Shown piece after piece: positions 1 through 8,321 of a stretch of 64,000 nt of DNA; within the stretch, counting starts at the first letter, position 1; each line of letters begins with the position of its first letter. The stretch is from assembly GCF_013408295.1 (NCBI RefSeq), contig NZ_JACBYQ010000002.1:186001-250000 (forward strand), read 5' to 3'. The DNA is from Psychromicrobium silvestre. GTDB lineage: Bacteria; Actinomycetota; Actinomycetes; Actinomycetales; Micrococcaceae. The notes under the pieces were generated by a model. The model was not told where the DNA came from. It ran no database searches and worked only from the letters and a program-made list of their open reading frames with translations. A program made the position numbers and the translations under genes.

Positions 1-1
1 A

Positions 2-1927
2 GCCTTGGGCTTACCGCATTTGCGGGCCGAAACCTACGACGGTGATACCGAGCTTTCGGGCAGGCGTTGGATCCGGGATCACGCCAATTTTGTGCTCTGC
101 AACCCGGACATGTTGCATTTCGGTATTTTGCCGAACCACGAATGGTGGGCTCGCTTCTTTCGCCGCTTGAAGTATGTGATCATCGACGAAGCTCACGGTT
201 ATCGGGGAGTTTTTGGCTCCCATGTGGCTGCGCTGATGCGTAGATTGCGCCGGATCTGCCAGCATCACGGCGCCGATCCGGTCTTCATGGCGGCTTCGGC
301 CACCTCGGCGGACCCGGAAAGTTCATTTGGTCGCCTCATCGGAGCCCCGGTAACCGCGATAACCAGCGATGCCTCCCCGCATGGGGCTACCACCATTGCT
401 TTCTGGGAGCCGGCACTGAGCGAAATGACCGGTGAAAATGGTGCTCCCGAGCGTCGAACCAGCATTGCGGAGACCTCCGAGCTGCTGGCGAATCTGGTCT
501 CCGCGCATGTTCGCACTATTGCTTTCATTAAGTCCCGCCGCGGCGCAGAGGCGATCTCCGGCAATGCCAAGCGGCTGCTCGAAGAGGTGGACGTTAGCCT
601 GCCTCACCGGATCGCCGCCTATCGGAGCGGATACTTGCCCGAAGAACGGCGCGAGTTGGAGCGAGCCTTGCGATCCGGCGAGTTGCTCGGCGTAGCCAGC
701 ACCTCGGCACTGGAACTGGGCATCGATATCTCTGGATTGGATGCTGTGCTGGTGGCCGGCTGGCCCGGCACCCGGGCATCTCTCTTCCAGCAGTTCGGCC
801 GCGCGGGCCGGGCAGGCCAAGATGCGCTGGCGGCTTTTATTGCCAGTGACGATCCGCTGGATACCTATCTGGTCAACCATCCGGAAGCGATCTTCGGCGT
901 TCCGGTAGAGGCGAGCGTTTTCGATCCGGATAATTCCTTTGTACTCGGTCCGCATCTGTGCGCCGCTGCTGCCGAGCTCCCCTTGGGGCCAGCCGATCTG
1001 GAGCTTTTCGGCCCGGCCACGGAAACTATTCTGGACTCGCTGGTGGCCGAGGGATACCTGCGCCGTCGGCCCGCGGGCTGGTTTTGGACTCATCCACAGA
1101 GCCCAGCGGCGATGGTCAATCTGCGTTCGGAGGGCGGCGGGCCGATCAATATTATTGAGGCGGATACCGGAACGGTGCTGGGCACCATGGGCTCACCACA
1201 GTCGCATTATCAGGCTCATACCGGCGCGGTCTATATTCATCAAGGCTTGAGTTATCTGGTCGAGGAGCTCAATGAGGAGGACCACTATGTGGCGGTCCGC
1301 CGAGCCTGGCCGGATTACTACACCACGGCTCGCGATGTGACTCAGATCGAGGTGCTGAACTCCTTGAGGCAGAAGCAGTGGGGGCCGGTGACCTTGCATT
1401 TCGGGGAGGTTCAGGTGCGAACCCAAGTGGTCTCCTTCCAACGCAAGGCTTTAGTCTCCAATGAGGTACTCGGTGAGGAGCCCCTGCAGTTGGGGGCTCG
1501 GGATCTCTTTACCAAGGCTTTCTGGTTTACCATCGATGGCTCCTCTCTGGTTTCTCAGGGACTGGTGCAGGCTCGCTTTCCCGGTAGCCTGCATGCCGCC
1601 GAGCATGCAGCCATCGGCTTGCTACCGCTGGTTGCTTCCAGCGATCGTTGGGATGTAGGTGGGGTATCCACCGCGCTGCACGCCGATACCGGAGTCCCTA
1701 CTGTCTTCGTCTATGACGGGCATCCCGGTGGCGCAGGCTTCGCCGAACGCGGCTTCGAAATGGCCGGTACCTGGCTCGCAGCCACCAGGGACGCCATTGC
1801 CTCCTGTGAATGTGAATCCGGTTGCCCTTCCTGTGTGCAATCACCCAAATGCGGAAATAAGAACAATCCCCTAGACAAGGCCGGAGCCGTGGATCTTCTC
1901 GACATCGTGCTCCGCAAGGCTGTATAG
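2..1927 (+). CDS. DEAD/DEAH-box helicase with DUF1998 domain, 5' partial
   Basis: The 3' part of a superfamily 2 ATP-dependent helicase; the reading frame is open from the left edge, so the start and the Walker A motif lie outside the window. Visible are the Walker B/DEAH motif (VIIDEAH, about residue 60), the SAT motif (MAASAT), a complete helicase C-terminal lobe with the arginine-rich motif VI (QQFGRAGRAGQ), and a DUF1998 tail with a four-cysteine cluster (CECESGCPSCVQSPKCG). That cluster is the hallmark of the YprA/MrfA and mycobacterial Rv3649-type helicases, implicated in DNA repair in B. subtilis. In many actinobacteria this helicase sits beside the Ssd/Tad pilus genes; here a 5.5-kb accessory block lies between it and a truncated ssd. 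Confidence 0.93.
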   Translation, partial: ALGLPHLRAETYDGDTELSGRRWIRDHANFVLCNPDMLHFGILPNHEWWARFFRRLKYVIIDEAHGYRGVFGSHVAALMRRLRRICQHHGADPVFMAASATSADPESSFGRLIGAPVTAITSDASPHGATTIAFWEPALSEMTGENGAPERRTSIAETSELLANLVSAHVRTIAFIKSRRGAEAISGNAKRLLEEVDVSLPHRIAAYRSGYLPEERRELERALRSGELLGVASTSALELGIDISGLDAVLVAGWPGTRASLFQQFGRAGRAGQDALAAFIASDDPLDTYLVNHPEAIFGVPVEASVFDPDNSFVLGPHLCAAAAELPLGPADLELFGPATETILDSLVAEGYLRRRPAGWFWTHPQSPAAMVNLRSEGGGPINIIEADTGTVLGTMGSPQSHYQAHTGAVYIHQGLSYLVEELNEEDHYVAVRRAWPDYYTTARDVTQIEVLNSLRQKQWGPVTLHFGEVQVRTQVVSFQRKALVSNEVLGEEPLQLGARDLFTKAFWFTIDGSSLVSQGLVQARFPGSLHAAEHAAIGLLPLVASSDRWDVGGVSTALHADTGVPTVFVYDGHPGGAGFAERGFEMAGTWLAATRDAIASCECESGCPSCVQSPKCGNKNNPLDKAGAVDLLDIVLRKAV

Positions 1928-2115
1928 AGGGTGGTAAGACGCAACAATAATCCGAGGTCAGATGAACGCCCCAGCCTAATTAAGTCAAGATCCTCAAATT
2001 TGGTTGAGAAGTCGCACTTAAGGTTCGCCACCTCAGACTCAGAACTACATTCGAGCAGACAGACGCTGGAGGTACAGCTTGAAACGAGTGTGTACTTGGT
2101 GGGGGCAGCGTCCCA

Positions 2116-2823
2116 TCAGTCCATATCGTGTTGGTCATTCATGGCTTGTGAGGCGATCCGTAGGGTGAGGGAGATTGCTAGGGCGACTGCGGCGAAGGGG
2201 AGGAGTTGGCTGACGATGTAGCCGAGAGTGAAGGTCCCGACGGTGACGATGAGTAGGTTTATGGCGGCTTGGAGGAGAAAACATGTCCCCCAGATGATGG
2301 TGATTTTGCGTTGCGCGGTTCGAAAGTACGGGTGTTCCCAGAGGCTGTACCACCAGTCTCTGTTCTCTTTACCGCCACCGGCTGAGAGTCGTTGGCCGAA
2401 GTAGAAGGCTAAGGGTTTGGGGAACAGCATTGAGGCGAAGAAGACCAGACTCACGGTGCCCACGATGATCGAGTCTTTATACAGAAGCATCTTAGGATCC
2501 GGCGAGCACAGAAGCGTCACGACAACGGAGAGCAGTGTGACACCAAGAATGATCGTTGATACTGCACTAAAGAATCGATAGCGCCGGAAGTACACCACCG
2601 CACCCATGACCGGCACGATACAAGCCAAGAGATAAGATGCCACGTCACCGAGGCCAGCAGACTGAGCCAGGCTAAAAACTATGACACTAGCAACGACTTC
2701 GCAGATGGTGAGGACAACCGAAAATCGAAGATCAGCCTTTCTCAACAGAACACCCTGGACTGGCTCTCCTAATGGTTGTCCTGAGGGCTGTTCGCCTGTC
2801 GGTGACGGCTCACTGTGGTCCAT
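2116..2823 (-). CDS. VC0807-like integral membrane protein
   Basis: A 235-residue polytopic membrane protein. After a polar, proline-rich N-terminus (about 30 residues) there are roughly six hydrophobic segments, with a soluble loop holding a GGGKENRDWWYSLW stretch before the last pair. The overall pattern, with paired FRRYRFFSAVS and FRTAQRKITIIWG turns, resembles the VC0807/intracellular-septation-A-like family, whose function is unknown. The ATG at 2823 is the only reasonable start. It is the first gene of the accessory block after the helicase. Family assignment is from memory of the pattern and is moderate. Confidence 0.6.
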   Translation of the reverse strand: MDHSEPSPTGEQPSGQPLGEPVQGVLLRKADLRFSVVLTICEVVASVIVFSLAQSAGLGDVASYLLACIVPVMGAVVYFRRYRFFSAVSTIILGVTLLSVVVTLLCSPDPKMLLYKDSIIVGTVSLVFFASMLFPKPLAFYFGQRLSAGGGKENRDWWYSLWEHPYFRTAQRKITIIWGTCFLLQAAINLLIVTVGTFTLGYIVSQLLPFAAVALAISLTLRIASQAMNDQHDMD

Positions 2824-2875
2824 GACGGATTAGCTTAACACCTCAAACCTTGAAACGAGCTGGGAGGTTTGCCGC

Positions 2876-3121
2876 TTACCGTGGAGCTTGTGAGTCGTGA
2901 GTGAGGAATAAAACTTCAAGGGGTACCCCCAGAGTGCGAGCGATGCGCTCCCCCAATTGCAGACTGCAACTATCTCGACGTCCAGCGAGGAGATGGGAGA
3001 TAAAACCTTTCGAACAACCAACCCGTTTCCCCACCTCACCAACAGAAAGCTTTTCCACGTCCATGCACGCTCTGAGCATGGCAATACTTTTCAGTTGCAC
3101 TTGACCTCGACGCATCTCCAT
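2876..3121 (-). CDS. XRE-family HTH regulator (small)
   Basis: An 81-residue protein made up almost entirely of a Cro/C1-type helix-turn-helix: SVGEVGKRVGCSKGFISHLLAGRR is helix 2-turn-recognition helix, followed by the usual LGVPLEVLF end. I chose the ATG at 3121 because GGAGGG lies just upstream on the minus strand at a good distance; the TTG one codon earlier is less likely. It is divergent from a second XRE gene at 3257, and the AT-rich intergenic palindrome between them could be a shared operator. Role is inferred as control of the adjoining accessory genes. Confidence 0.72.
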   Translation of the reverse strand: MEMRRGQVQLKSIAMLRACMDVEKLSVGEVGKRVGCSKGFISHLLAGRRDSCSLQLGERIARTLGVPLEVLFLTHDSQAPR

Positions 3122-3197
3122 CAAAGCCCTCCATCAACAGTTCTCACCCGATCAGCAACGCCAGGCCGAGAAGAAGCCAACACATCTCAATAGACAA

Positions 3198-3219
3198 CTA
3201 TATCCGGTCTTTTATATAG
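3198..3219. promoter_or_regulatory. Candidate operator between divergent XRE genes
   Basis: Inverted repeat CTATAT / ATATAG with a 10-base spacer in the AT-rich gap between the two divergent HTH genes. Position and symmetry fit an autoregulatory operator or overlapping promoters. The arms are only 6 bp, so this is tentative. Confidence 0.3.
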
Positions 3220-3256
3220 GGTGTTACATTTCAGGTCCGATATTCACGCTTGAAGG

Positions 3257-3514
3257 ATGGCTTGGAATGAAACGAAAGCAAAACAGTTCGGTATCGTCTT
3301 GCGTCGACTTCGCGAGGAACGCGGGCTCTCCCAGGAGGCTCTTGCCTTCAGGGCGGGAGTGACGAAGAACCAAGTTCAACTCATCGAAAGCGGACGCTCC
3401 TCCGGGCGCAAAGATGCAACCGGACCATCGAACCCGAGACTCTCCACCCTGGTAGGGCTAGCCGAAATCCTCGAAATGCCAGTCCACGAACTCCTGAAAC
3501 ACGGGAAAATCTGA
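3257..3514 (+). CDS. XRE-family HTH regulator
   Basis: An 85-residue single-domain Cro/C1-type regulator: IVLRRLREERGLSQEALAFRAG, VTKNQVQLIESGR and LVGLAEILEMPVHELL are the five-helix XRE fold. A slightly longer loop (SSGRKDATGPSNPR) separates helix 3 from helix 4. A GAAGG motif directly abuts the ATG, so spacing is short and the start is less certain. It is oriented toward the T7SS toxin cassette that follows 140 bases downstream, so it may regulate it, which is inference only. Confidence 0.75.
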   Translation: MAWNETKAKQFGIVLRRLREERGLSQEALAFRAGVTKNQVQLIESGRSSGRKDATGPSNPRLSTLVGLAEILEMPVHELLKHGKI

Positions 3515-3658
3515 ACCCACCCAGACCAGCCACCTAGCCTGAACCACTACCAGCCCCGACAACTGACCGACGGGTATTGTCATCTACATTCAGTTTCGTC
3601 TACTCTGTATATTAATAAGATGTGAAATGTATCGCTGTTTGTGTTGGGGGTGTGGTTG

Positions 3659-4048
3659 GTGTCGGGTTTGCGGGTTGATTCTGTTGCTTTGCGTGGGTTC
3701 TCTGGAACTTTGGCTGAGCATGCAGCTGAGTTGGAGCGTCGTGTGGTTGCCGCTGAGAGGAAAGCGAAACAGGTTCTTGGTGATTCGTGGACTGGTGTTG
3801 CTTCTGATGAGGTTTCTGGCATTTTCGATCAGTGGTTTCGGGGTGCTCAGGGTGTGTGGGAAGCGTTGAATGGTTTAGCGTCTTTTGCGGGGGTGAGTGC
3901 CGGGGCGTATGAGGTCAGCGAGAAAGAACTCACCGCTGCTGCGCAGAACACGTCTGCCCTGGCGGGGTTACCGCCCGCACCCACTACATCTTCACCATCA
4001 GCGTCTTCGGCTACCTCGCGTGGTGGGAATGTTCCGGTGGCTTGGTAA
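3659..4048 (+). CDS. WXG100/ESAT-6-like T7SS partner protein with Ser/Pro tail
   Basis: About 129 residues: an alpha-helical hairpin with a WXG turn (DSWTGVASDEVSGIFDQW, near residue 45) and a low-complexity Pro/Ser/Thr tail. WXG100 proteins are secreted by the ESX/type VII system, usually as dimers or as targeting partners of larger effectors. I prefer the GTG at 3659 with GGGGGTG upstream; upstream in-frame TTG/GTG codons at 3641-3656 are possible. Its stop overlaps the next ATG (TAATG), so the two are translationally coupled. Placed immediately before a toxin gene, it resembles the Lap1/Lap2 helpers of LXG effectors in Firmicutes. Confidence 0.72.
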   Translation: MSGLRVDSVALRGFSGTLAEHAAELERRVVAAERKAKQVLGDSWTGVASDEVSGIFDQWFRGAQGVWEALNGLASFAGVSAGAYEVSEKELTAAAQNTSALAGLPPAPTTSSPSASSATSRGGNVPVAW

Positions 4049-4338
4049 TGGGCGCGACGTTTGAGGCTGACGATGCCCAGATAGCTGCTTTGTTGGAGGA
4101 GTTGGCTGCGATTACGGTGTATGCGATGGATCTTCATGAGCAGGTCAGTAATCGTGCTACTGGGGTGGCTGCTGGTTGGGATGGTCAGGCTTCTACGGCT
4201 TTTACTGCCCAGATCAATAGGTGGCAGGTGGAGGAGCAGGCGATGGTGGCGGAGGTGGAGCATTTCACGAATTGGGTCGCTAACGCCAAACATCAATACG
4301 CTGCGGCCTCTGATGCGATCAAACAGGGCTGGGTCTAG
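4048..4338 (+). CDS. WXG100-like T7SS partner protein
   Basis: A 96-residue helical protein with the hairpin turn AAGWDGQASTAFTAQINRW, a W-D-G version of the WXG motif. The first helix is acidic and the second carries VANAKHQYAAASDAIKQGW, typical of ESAT-6-like proteins. The ATG at 4048 overlaps the stop of the preceding partner gene (TAATG), and the following toxin starts two bases after this stop. The three-gene arrangement (two small helical proteins, then a long toxin) argues that both small proteins chaperone or target the toxin to a T7SS encoded elsewhere. Confidence 0.78.
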   Translation: MGATFEADDAQIAALLEELAAITVYAMDLHEQVSNRATGVAAGWDGQASTAFTAQINRWQVEEQAMVAEVEHFTNWVANAKHQYAAASDAIKQGWV

Positions 4339-4340
4339 TC

Positions 4341-6023
4341 ATGCGCCTGCTCGTTAGGACAGCGTCCTATGTGGAGGCTGCTGAGGGTTTGGTGTTGGCT
4401 CAGCACGGCGTTGATCAGGTTCACTCTGCGTTACTTGCTGGGTTGGCGGGTACGGAGACGATGGCTGGGAATGACGACGGCGGGGTCAGGTTCGCGGGTG
4501 AGTACAACCCTGCAGCTCAAGACGTTGTGATGGGTATCAGCGCTGCTAGGACAGGGTGTGGTGTTCTGGCTAAGAGGCTGGCGGATACGGCGAATGTGTG
4601 GGCTGACGCGGAGCATTATGCTTCCGGTGGTAGGTCGCCGATGGGGATGGCAGCTGTTAGTGCGGATATTTCTGATGCTTCTATGGGGTGTTCTGCCATG
4701 GTGCCTTCTGCTGTGGGGCAGTCGATGGGGTTACCGGAAGGGTGGGAATGGATCCAGTCGGTCTGCGGGGCTGTTTGGCCTAATGGTGACCCGGACAGGT
4801 TACGTAAGGCTGCTGGTGCTTGGAAGCAGGCAGGTAATGATCTGAACTCTGTGGCTGATCGTCTTGGTAACGCTCAAACCCCTTTGCTGTCTTTGGTTAC
4901 ACCGGATCTGAACCTGATTTTGACCAAACTGGGTGAGTTCAAAGCCTTCGTGCAAGAGACTGCGCAGCACTGCACGGATATTGGTGATGCGTGTGATTCT
5001 TATGCTGCTGGTTTGGATGAGGCTCATAACTCTATCCGGACTGAACTTGCTGAGTTGTTGGCGTTTACGGTCGCGTTTGAGGCTGGGGCGGCCCTGTTAG
5101 CGGTGTTCACGGTGGGTGCTTCTGAGGTTGTGGGTAATGTTGCGGTGGTGGGGCGGATCGCCCTGGCTGGTACCAGGGTGGCTGGGATCATTACCCGGGT
5201 GGGTGCCACCGCGGCTTCTATCGCAGGGCGGATTAGTTCCGCCGCGGCGGCTATTGGCAGGACCACGGCGTTAGTCAGGGAACTCGCTGTCATCAAAAAC
5301 ATTACTTACCTCGGGTCGAAAGCGCCGGCGTGGGTGAAGCTCACCACGAGCATGACCGTGAACACTGGCGTCAGTGTAGGTATCGACGCCGCGGCTAACG
5401 GAGGTAAAGTCAATCATTTTGGTGCCGACCTCGCAGCAGGCTTCCTCCCCTTCGGACTAAGCAAAATCACCACCGGGTTGAAAGCAGAAATTGGTGCGTC
5501 GGGAGCGTTTAGCGGAGTCAGTAGCAAGCTTGATGACGTGCTACGCACCACTGCCGGTGTTCCCGGTGCCTGGAATAAACAACTCAATAAGGTGAAGCCC
5601 AACACCACATACGTAGTTGATCAGAAGTTCAGCTTCAAAACCAATGCATCAGGCCAAGTTACCGAAGGGTCGGCGACGCTGGACAGTCTGACACCTGGGG
5701 TAAGGAATCCGTATCAGCAGAAGATAGCCGGTGTGCCGGACAGGCTACCAACCGACGACGGCGGCCACATCTTCGGCACACAGTTCGGCGGCCCCGGAGA
5801 AGCCATCAACCTCACAGCCATGCGCAACGACCTCAACAGACTCGGGAAACGTGAATATTACGCGTTGGAGCAGGAATGGGCTAAAGCAATTGCTGAAGGC
5901 AAAGTGGTCAAGGTGAAGATAAATATTGACTATCCGAGTCCTGACAACTTCCGCCCAAAACGTTATAGAATTGAGTACCAGATTGATAGCGGTCCACTGA
6001 AGACTCAAACGTTCAAGAATTAG
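4341..6023 (+). CDS. T7SS polymorphic toxin with C-terminal DNA/RNA non-specific nuclease
   Basis: A 560-residue modular effector. Residues 1-240 are helical (WXG/LXG-like trafficking region, with GWEWIQSVCGAVWPNGDPD around 134-151); 240-350 is an Ala/Gly/Val-rich hydrophobic stretch; 350-460 is a linker. The last 100 residues form an Endonuclea_NS_2-type nuclease: DDGGHIFGTQFGG with catalytic His about residue 476, then AINLTAMRNDLNR with the metal-binding Asn about 490, then an alpha/beta tail (EEWAKAI-like helix, KVKINIDYPS strand). This is the same toxin class as B. subtilis YeeF. It is followed 10 bases later by a YezG-type immunity gene. Substrate specificity (DNA or RNA) cannot be read from the sequence. 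Confidence 0.85.
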   Translation: MRLLVRTASYVEAAEGLVLAQHGVDQVHSALLAGLAGTETMAGNDDGGVRFAGEYNPAAQDVVMGISAARTGCGVLAKRLADTANVWADAEHYASGGRSPMGMAAVSADISDASMGCSAMVPSAVGQSMGLPEGWEWIQSVCGAVWPNGDPDRLRKAAGAWKQAGNDLNSVADRLGNAQTPLLSLVTPDLNLILTKLGEFKAFVQETAQHCTDIGDACDSYAAGLDEAHNSIRTELAELLAFTVAFEAGAALLAVFTVGASEVVGNVAVVGRIALAGTRVAGIITRVGATAASIAGRISSAAAAIGRTTALVRELAVIKNITYLGSKAPAWVKLTTSMTVNTGVSVGIDAAANGGKVNHFGADLAAGFLPFGLSKITTGLKAEIGASGAFSGVSSKLDDVLRTTAGVPGAWNKQLNKVKPNTTYVVDQKFSFKTNASGQVTEGSATLDSLTPGVRNPYQQKIAGVPDRLPTDDGGHIFGTQFGGPGEAINLTAMRNDLNRLGKREYYALEQEWAKAIAEGKVVKVKINIDYPSPDNFRPKRYRIEYQIDSGPLKTQTFKN

Positions 6024-6033
6024 GAAGTCATCG

Positions 6034-6480
6034 ATGAACGAAAACATAATGAAATTGCAAACTGACTTAGGAAATTTTCTCGTTTCTGCATTGGCAACTT
6101 CTGACTGGTCAAAAATTATCGTTTTCTACGCAGAAGTGGGGAACATTTCACAGTCTCAGTGCGACTACATTGACTCGGCCGGAGAAACCCAACACGCCTC
6201 AATGCCTGTTGGGGCATTGGACATCTTGGAAGAGATGAAATCAGCTTTTTCACAGGAGGGGCGTGGCACCTGGCTGTCGGCCGAGGTCACGGTTGACCGC
6301 TCGACTACTGAGATTAAGCTGAAATTCAACTATGACGACAAGCCAAACTGGCACATTGAACCACAGCCAGAAAATTACCTGCTTGACCTGCAACGGTACC
6401 CACGAACCGAAGTCGGGATCCCCGAGTGGTATCCAAAGTTTGAAGATTATCCGAACTGGCAGGACGAACTTTCTCGATAG
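6034..6480 (+). CDS. YezG-family immunity protein
   Basis: A 148-residue acidic cytoplasmic protein that should bind and neutralise the nuclease encoded directly upstream. The C-terminus (VGIPEWYPKFEDYPNW) and the central TWLSAEVTVDRSTTEIKLKFNYDDKPNW pattern match the YezG/DUF600 immunity fold that accompanies YeeF-type nucleases. It starts 10 bases after the toxin stop and is distinctly AT-richer than the backbone genes, which fits horizontal transfer. Confidence 0.8.
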   Translation: MNENIMKLQTDLGNFLVSALATSDWSKIIVFYAEVGNISQSQCDYIDSAGETQHASMPVGALDILEEMKSAFSQEGRGTWLSAEVTVDRSTTEIKLKFNYDDKPNWHIEPQPENYLLDLQRYPRTEVGIPEWYPKFEDYPNWQDELSR

Positions 6481-6570
6481 TTTGAGTAACAGAGTGTCAA
6501 ATCAACATTCCGCTTTAAAACAGATATTTCCACAAGTCGAAAAATAAAATATTGAAAGTTGTGTAATTAT

Positions 6571-6867
6571 ATGACGAATTTGAATGTTTCTTATGGTGAG
6601 TTGAATGCTGCCGGTACGCAGTTGGATAACGGACGGGCTGATCTAGAAGGCAAACTTTCTGAGTTGCAGCGTCAAATTCAGTCATTAGTCGCTTCTGGTT
6701 ATGTGACGGATTCTTCCTCGAAGGCATTCGAGTCCGAGTATGCCCAGTTCACCCAGGGCGCACAGCAAGCCGTCAGCGGCTTGGAGGGTCTTGCCGCGTA
6801 CCTGCGACATGCTTCGCAGACGTTGGAATCCACCGATCAGCAGTTAGCTTCAAAGCTCGGTAAGTAG
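6571..6867 (+). CDS. WXG100-family protein
   Basis: A 98-residue ESAT-6-like protein. The turn region reads VASGYVTDSSSKAFESEY, so the canonical Trp of WXG is replaced by Tyr-Val, but the spacing to the FESEYAQF helix and the length are typical. The ATG at 6571 gives the conserved N-terminus MTNLNVSYGELNAAG; a TTG four codons earlier is less likely. It is separated from the immunity gene by about 90 AT-rich bases and followed by a strong hairpin, so it closes the T7SS cassette. Confidence 0.75.
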   Translation: MTNLNVSYGELNAAGTQLDNGRADLEGKLSELQRQIQSLVASGYVTDSSSKAFESEYAQFTQGAQQAVSGLEGLAAYLRHASQTLESTDQQLASKLGK

Positions 6868-6876
6868 GTTCCTTAA

Positions 6877-6919
6877 AGGTGGGTCGTGGTTGGTGCAATG
6901 TACCAACCACGATCCACCT
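6877..6919 (+). terminator. Hairpin terminator closing the T7SS cassette
   Basis: An 18-bp stem (AGGTGGGTCGTGGTTGGT paired with ACCAACCACGATCCACCT, one G-T pair) and a 7-base loop, starting 10 bases after the WXG100 stop and followed by a short T-run (CTTTAG). Confidence 0.72.
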
Positions 6920-6981
6920 CTTTAGATGGTTTTTGTTGATCATCCGATACGGCTTAACAATGTGAGGAGATGACCGGTTGA

Positions 6982-7428
6982 ATGGCGTATGTTGTTCCGA
7001 TCACGGCGGGCAGGCTCGCAGATTTCGTGCAACGGCTTGAGGTTTGGCGTGCACGCTACGGTAGGAATCCACACTCGAACTCTACGAATCCGGAAGAGAT
7101 TTTTCTCCTTGAGTATGCCCAGGCGCTTCGTAGCGCGCGGGCTGCTGGACGTCTCGACGTGGAGACATCCGACTGGGTGATAGATCATGTCGGTCGATAC
7201 AACATGAGCAGAACGGGCTCCGAGGGGTTGCATTGGGAGCGTCGGTTCGAAACCTCAAAGGCTTACATCGCTGAGCATGGTTTTCCAACGACAGCCGATG
7301 CCAGGATCAACCCTGACGCGAGATCTGTACGCGAATGGGTCGGACGTCAAAACAGAGCCCGAAAATTAGGCAAGCTCAGCCAGCAACGATCACAGGTAAT
7401 CGCTGAGCTCATTGACCAGACTAGGTAG
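6982..7428 (+). CDS. Helicase-associated (HA) domain protein
   Basis: A 148-residue basic protein containing one or two copies of the helicase-associated repeat: FVQRLEVWRARYGRNPHS near the N-terminus and the tail VREWVGRQNRARKLGKLSQQ, which is the F/W-x3-R-x5-G-x-L signature of the HA domain. HA domains occur at the C-terminus of some actinobacterial helicases and as stand-alone proteins, probably nucleic-acid binding. It sits at the distal end of the accessory block, just before the truncated ssd. Function unknown. Confidence 0.55.
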   Translation: MAYVVPITAGRLADFVQRLEVWRARYGRNPHSNSTNPEEIFLLEYAQALRSARAAGRLDVETSDWVIDHVGRYNMSRTGSEGLHWERRFETSKAYIAEHGFPTTADARINPDARSVREWVGRQNRARKLGKLSQQRSQVIAELIDQTR

Positions 7429-7475
7429 CGAGATTCTGTAACGAAAATGCTCTGCCCGTATAAGAATCCCAACTC

Positions 7476-8054
7476 TTAAATGTCCTTTTCCGACATAGCT
7501 TCAGCCAAATCAGTCCACGTGATACCTGTTACCCGGTCTGCGCAAAGCATTCCTTCCGAGCCTGATCCCCAGGCATCCGCGTCAATCAGAAGACTCCGAG
7601 CACCTTTCCTGGCTCCGGCGGCTGCGATGAGGCAGGACAGGGTTGAGGCTCCGGCCCCACCACAGCCACCGAGTATCGCAATCAGATTTGCCCGTTCGGG
7701 GACCCTATGAAGAGCACCGAGAAACTCCGCCAGCCAGGCTGAGGCTCTCGGTAAGGGCACCACATGGTCAATGCCCGTACTCGTTGCCGCCGCCCACATC
7801 TCTGCCTCTTCCGATTCCGGGCCGAGCAGCATGGTTGGCACACCCCGATGACGGGGCGGGTATCGATCCAAGGACTCAATGCTGATCAAGATGGCGGCCA
7901 CTCCGGATTGCACCGGTATCTCGGTGACCAAAGTGACATCAGCGGCTGCGGCAGCAGTAGCTACTTGAATGCCCAGGGATTCTGAGGAACTCCGGAAGTA
8001 GACCGGCTGCCGGGAAGCCGGAGCTACGTTTCTGAGGCTGGATGCGGTGGTCAT
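7476..8054 (-). pseudogene. ssd: Truncated septum-site-determining (Ssd/CpaE-like) gene
   Basis: Encodes the first ~190 residues of a CpaE/MinD-related P-loop protein of the helicase/secretion-neighbourhood type (M. tuberculosis Rv3660c, about 350 aa). Present are the N-terminal receiver-like half (VTLVTEIPVQSGVAAILIS...PRHRGVPTMLLG) and the deviant Walker A ILGGCGGAGASTLS followed by LLIDADAWGSGSEG. The frame stops after WTDLAEAMSEKDI, right where the ATPase domain should continue, so roughly the last 150 residues are missing. I chose the ATG at 8054; longer upstream translation is less conserved in style. None of the Tad pilus genes that normally follow ssd are present. Confidence 0.75.
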
Positions 8055-8190
8055 GGCAATAGCGTGCCGCACTGGGGTTTCCCGGAGTAGCGGTACCCCC
8101 GCGGATGTGGGGGAAACTGATCGAAACTGAGCCTTGTGCAGGAGGAGTGATAGGGCTCCCGGCCGAAGCCCCCTCCCCCCCCAGACCAAG

Positions 8191-8220
8191 CCAGCTCAAG
8201 CCAGCTCAAGCCAGCTCAAG
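8191..8220. repeat. Short tandem repeat, 10-bp unit
   Basis: Three exact copies of CCAGCTCAAG, preceded by a partial unit (ACCAAG) and followed by CCAAAG, in the gap between the divergent truncated ssd and the polymerase gene. Confidence 0.9.
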
Positions 8221-8321
8221 CCAAAGAACGAGTAACGGAGCCCAGATAACCCGGACACAATCTGTCCTCAATTCCGCCGTAAATGAGAACGGCTGTCGGC
8301 CCGGGGCGGCACAATTGAGGT

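Noticed and set aside
323-1093. Long minus-strand frame inside the helicase gene
   Set aside because: Antisense shadow of a strongly coding GC-rich gene; the helicase motifs lie on the plus strand.
8171-8182. C-rich run before the tandem repeat
   Set aside because: Simple homopolymer-like tract with no structure; possibly only an unstable sequence.
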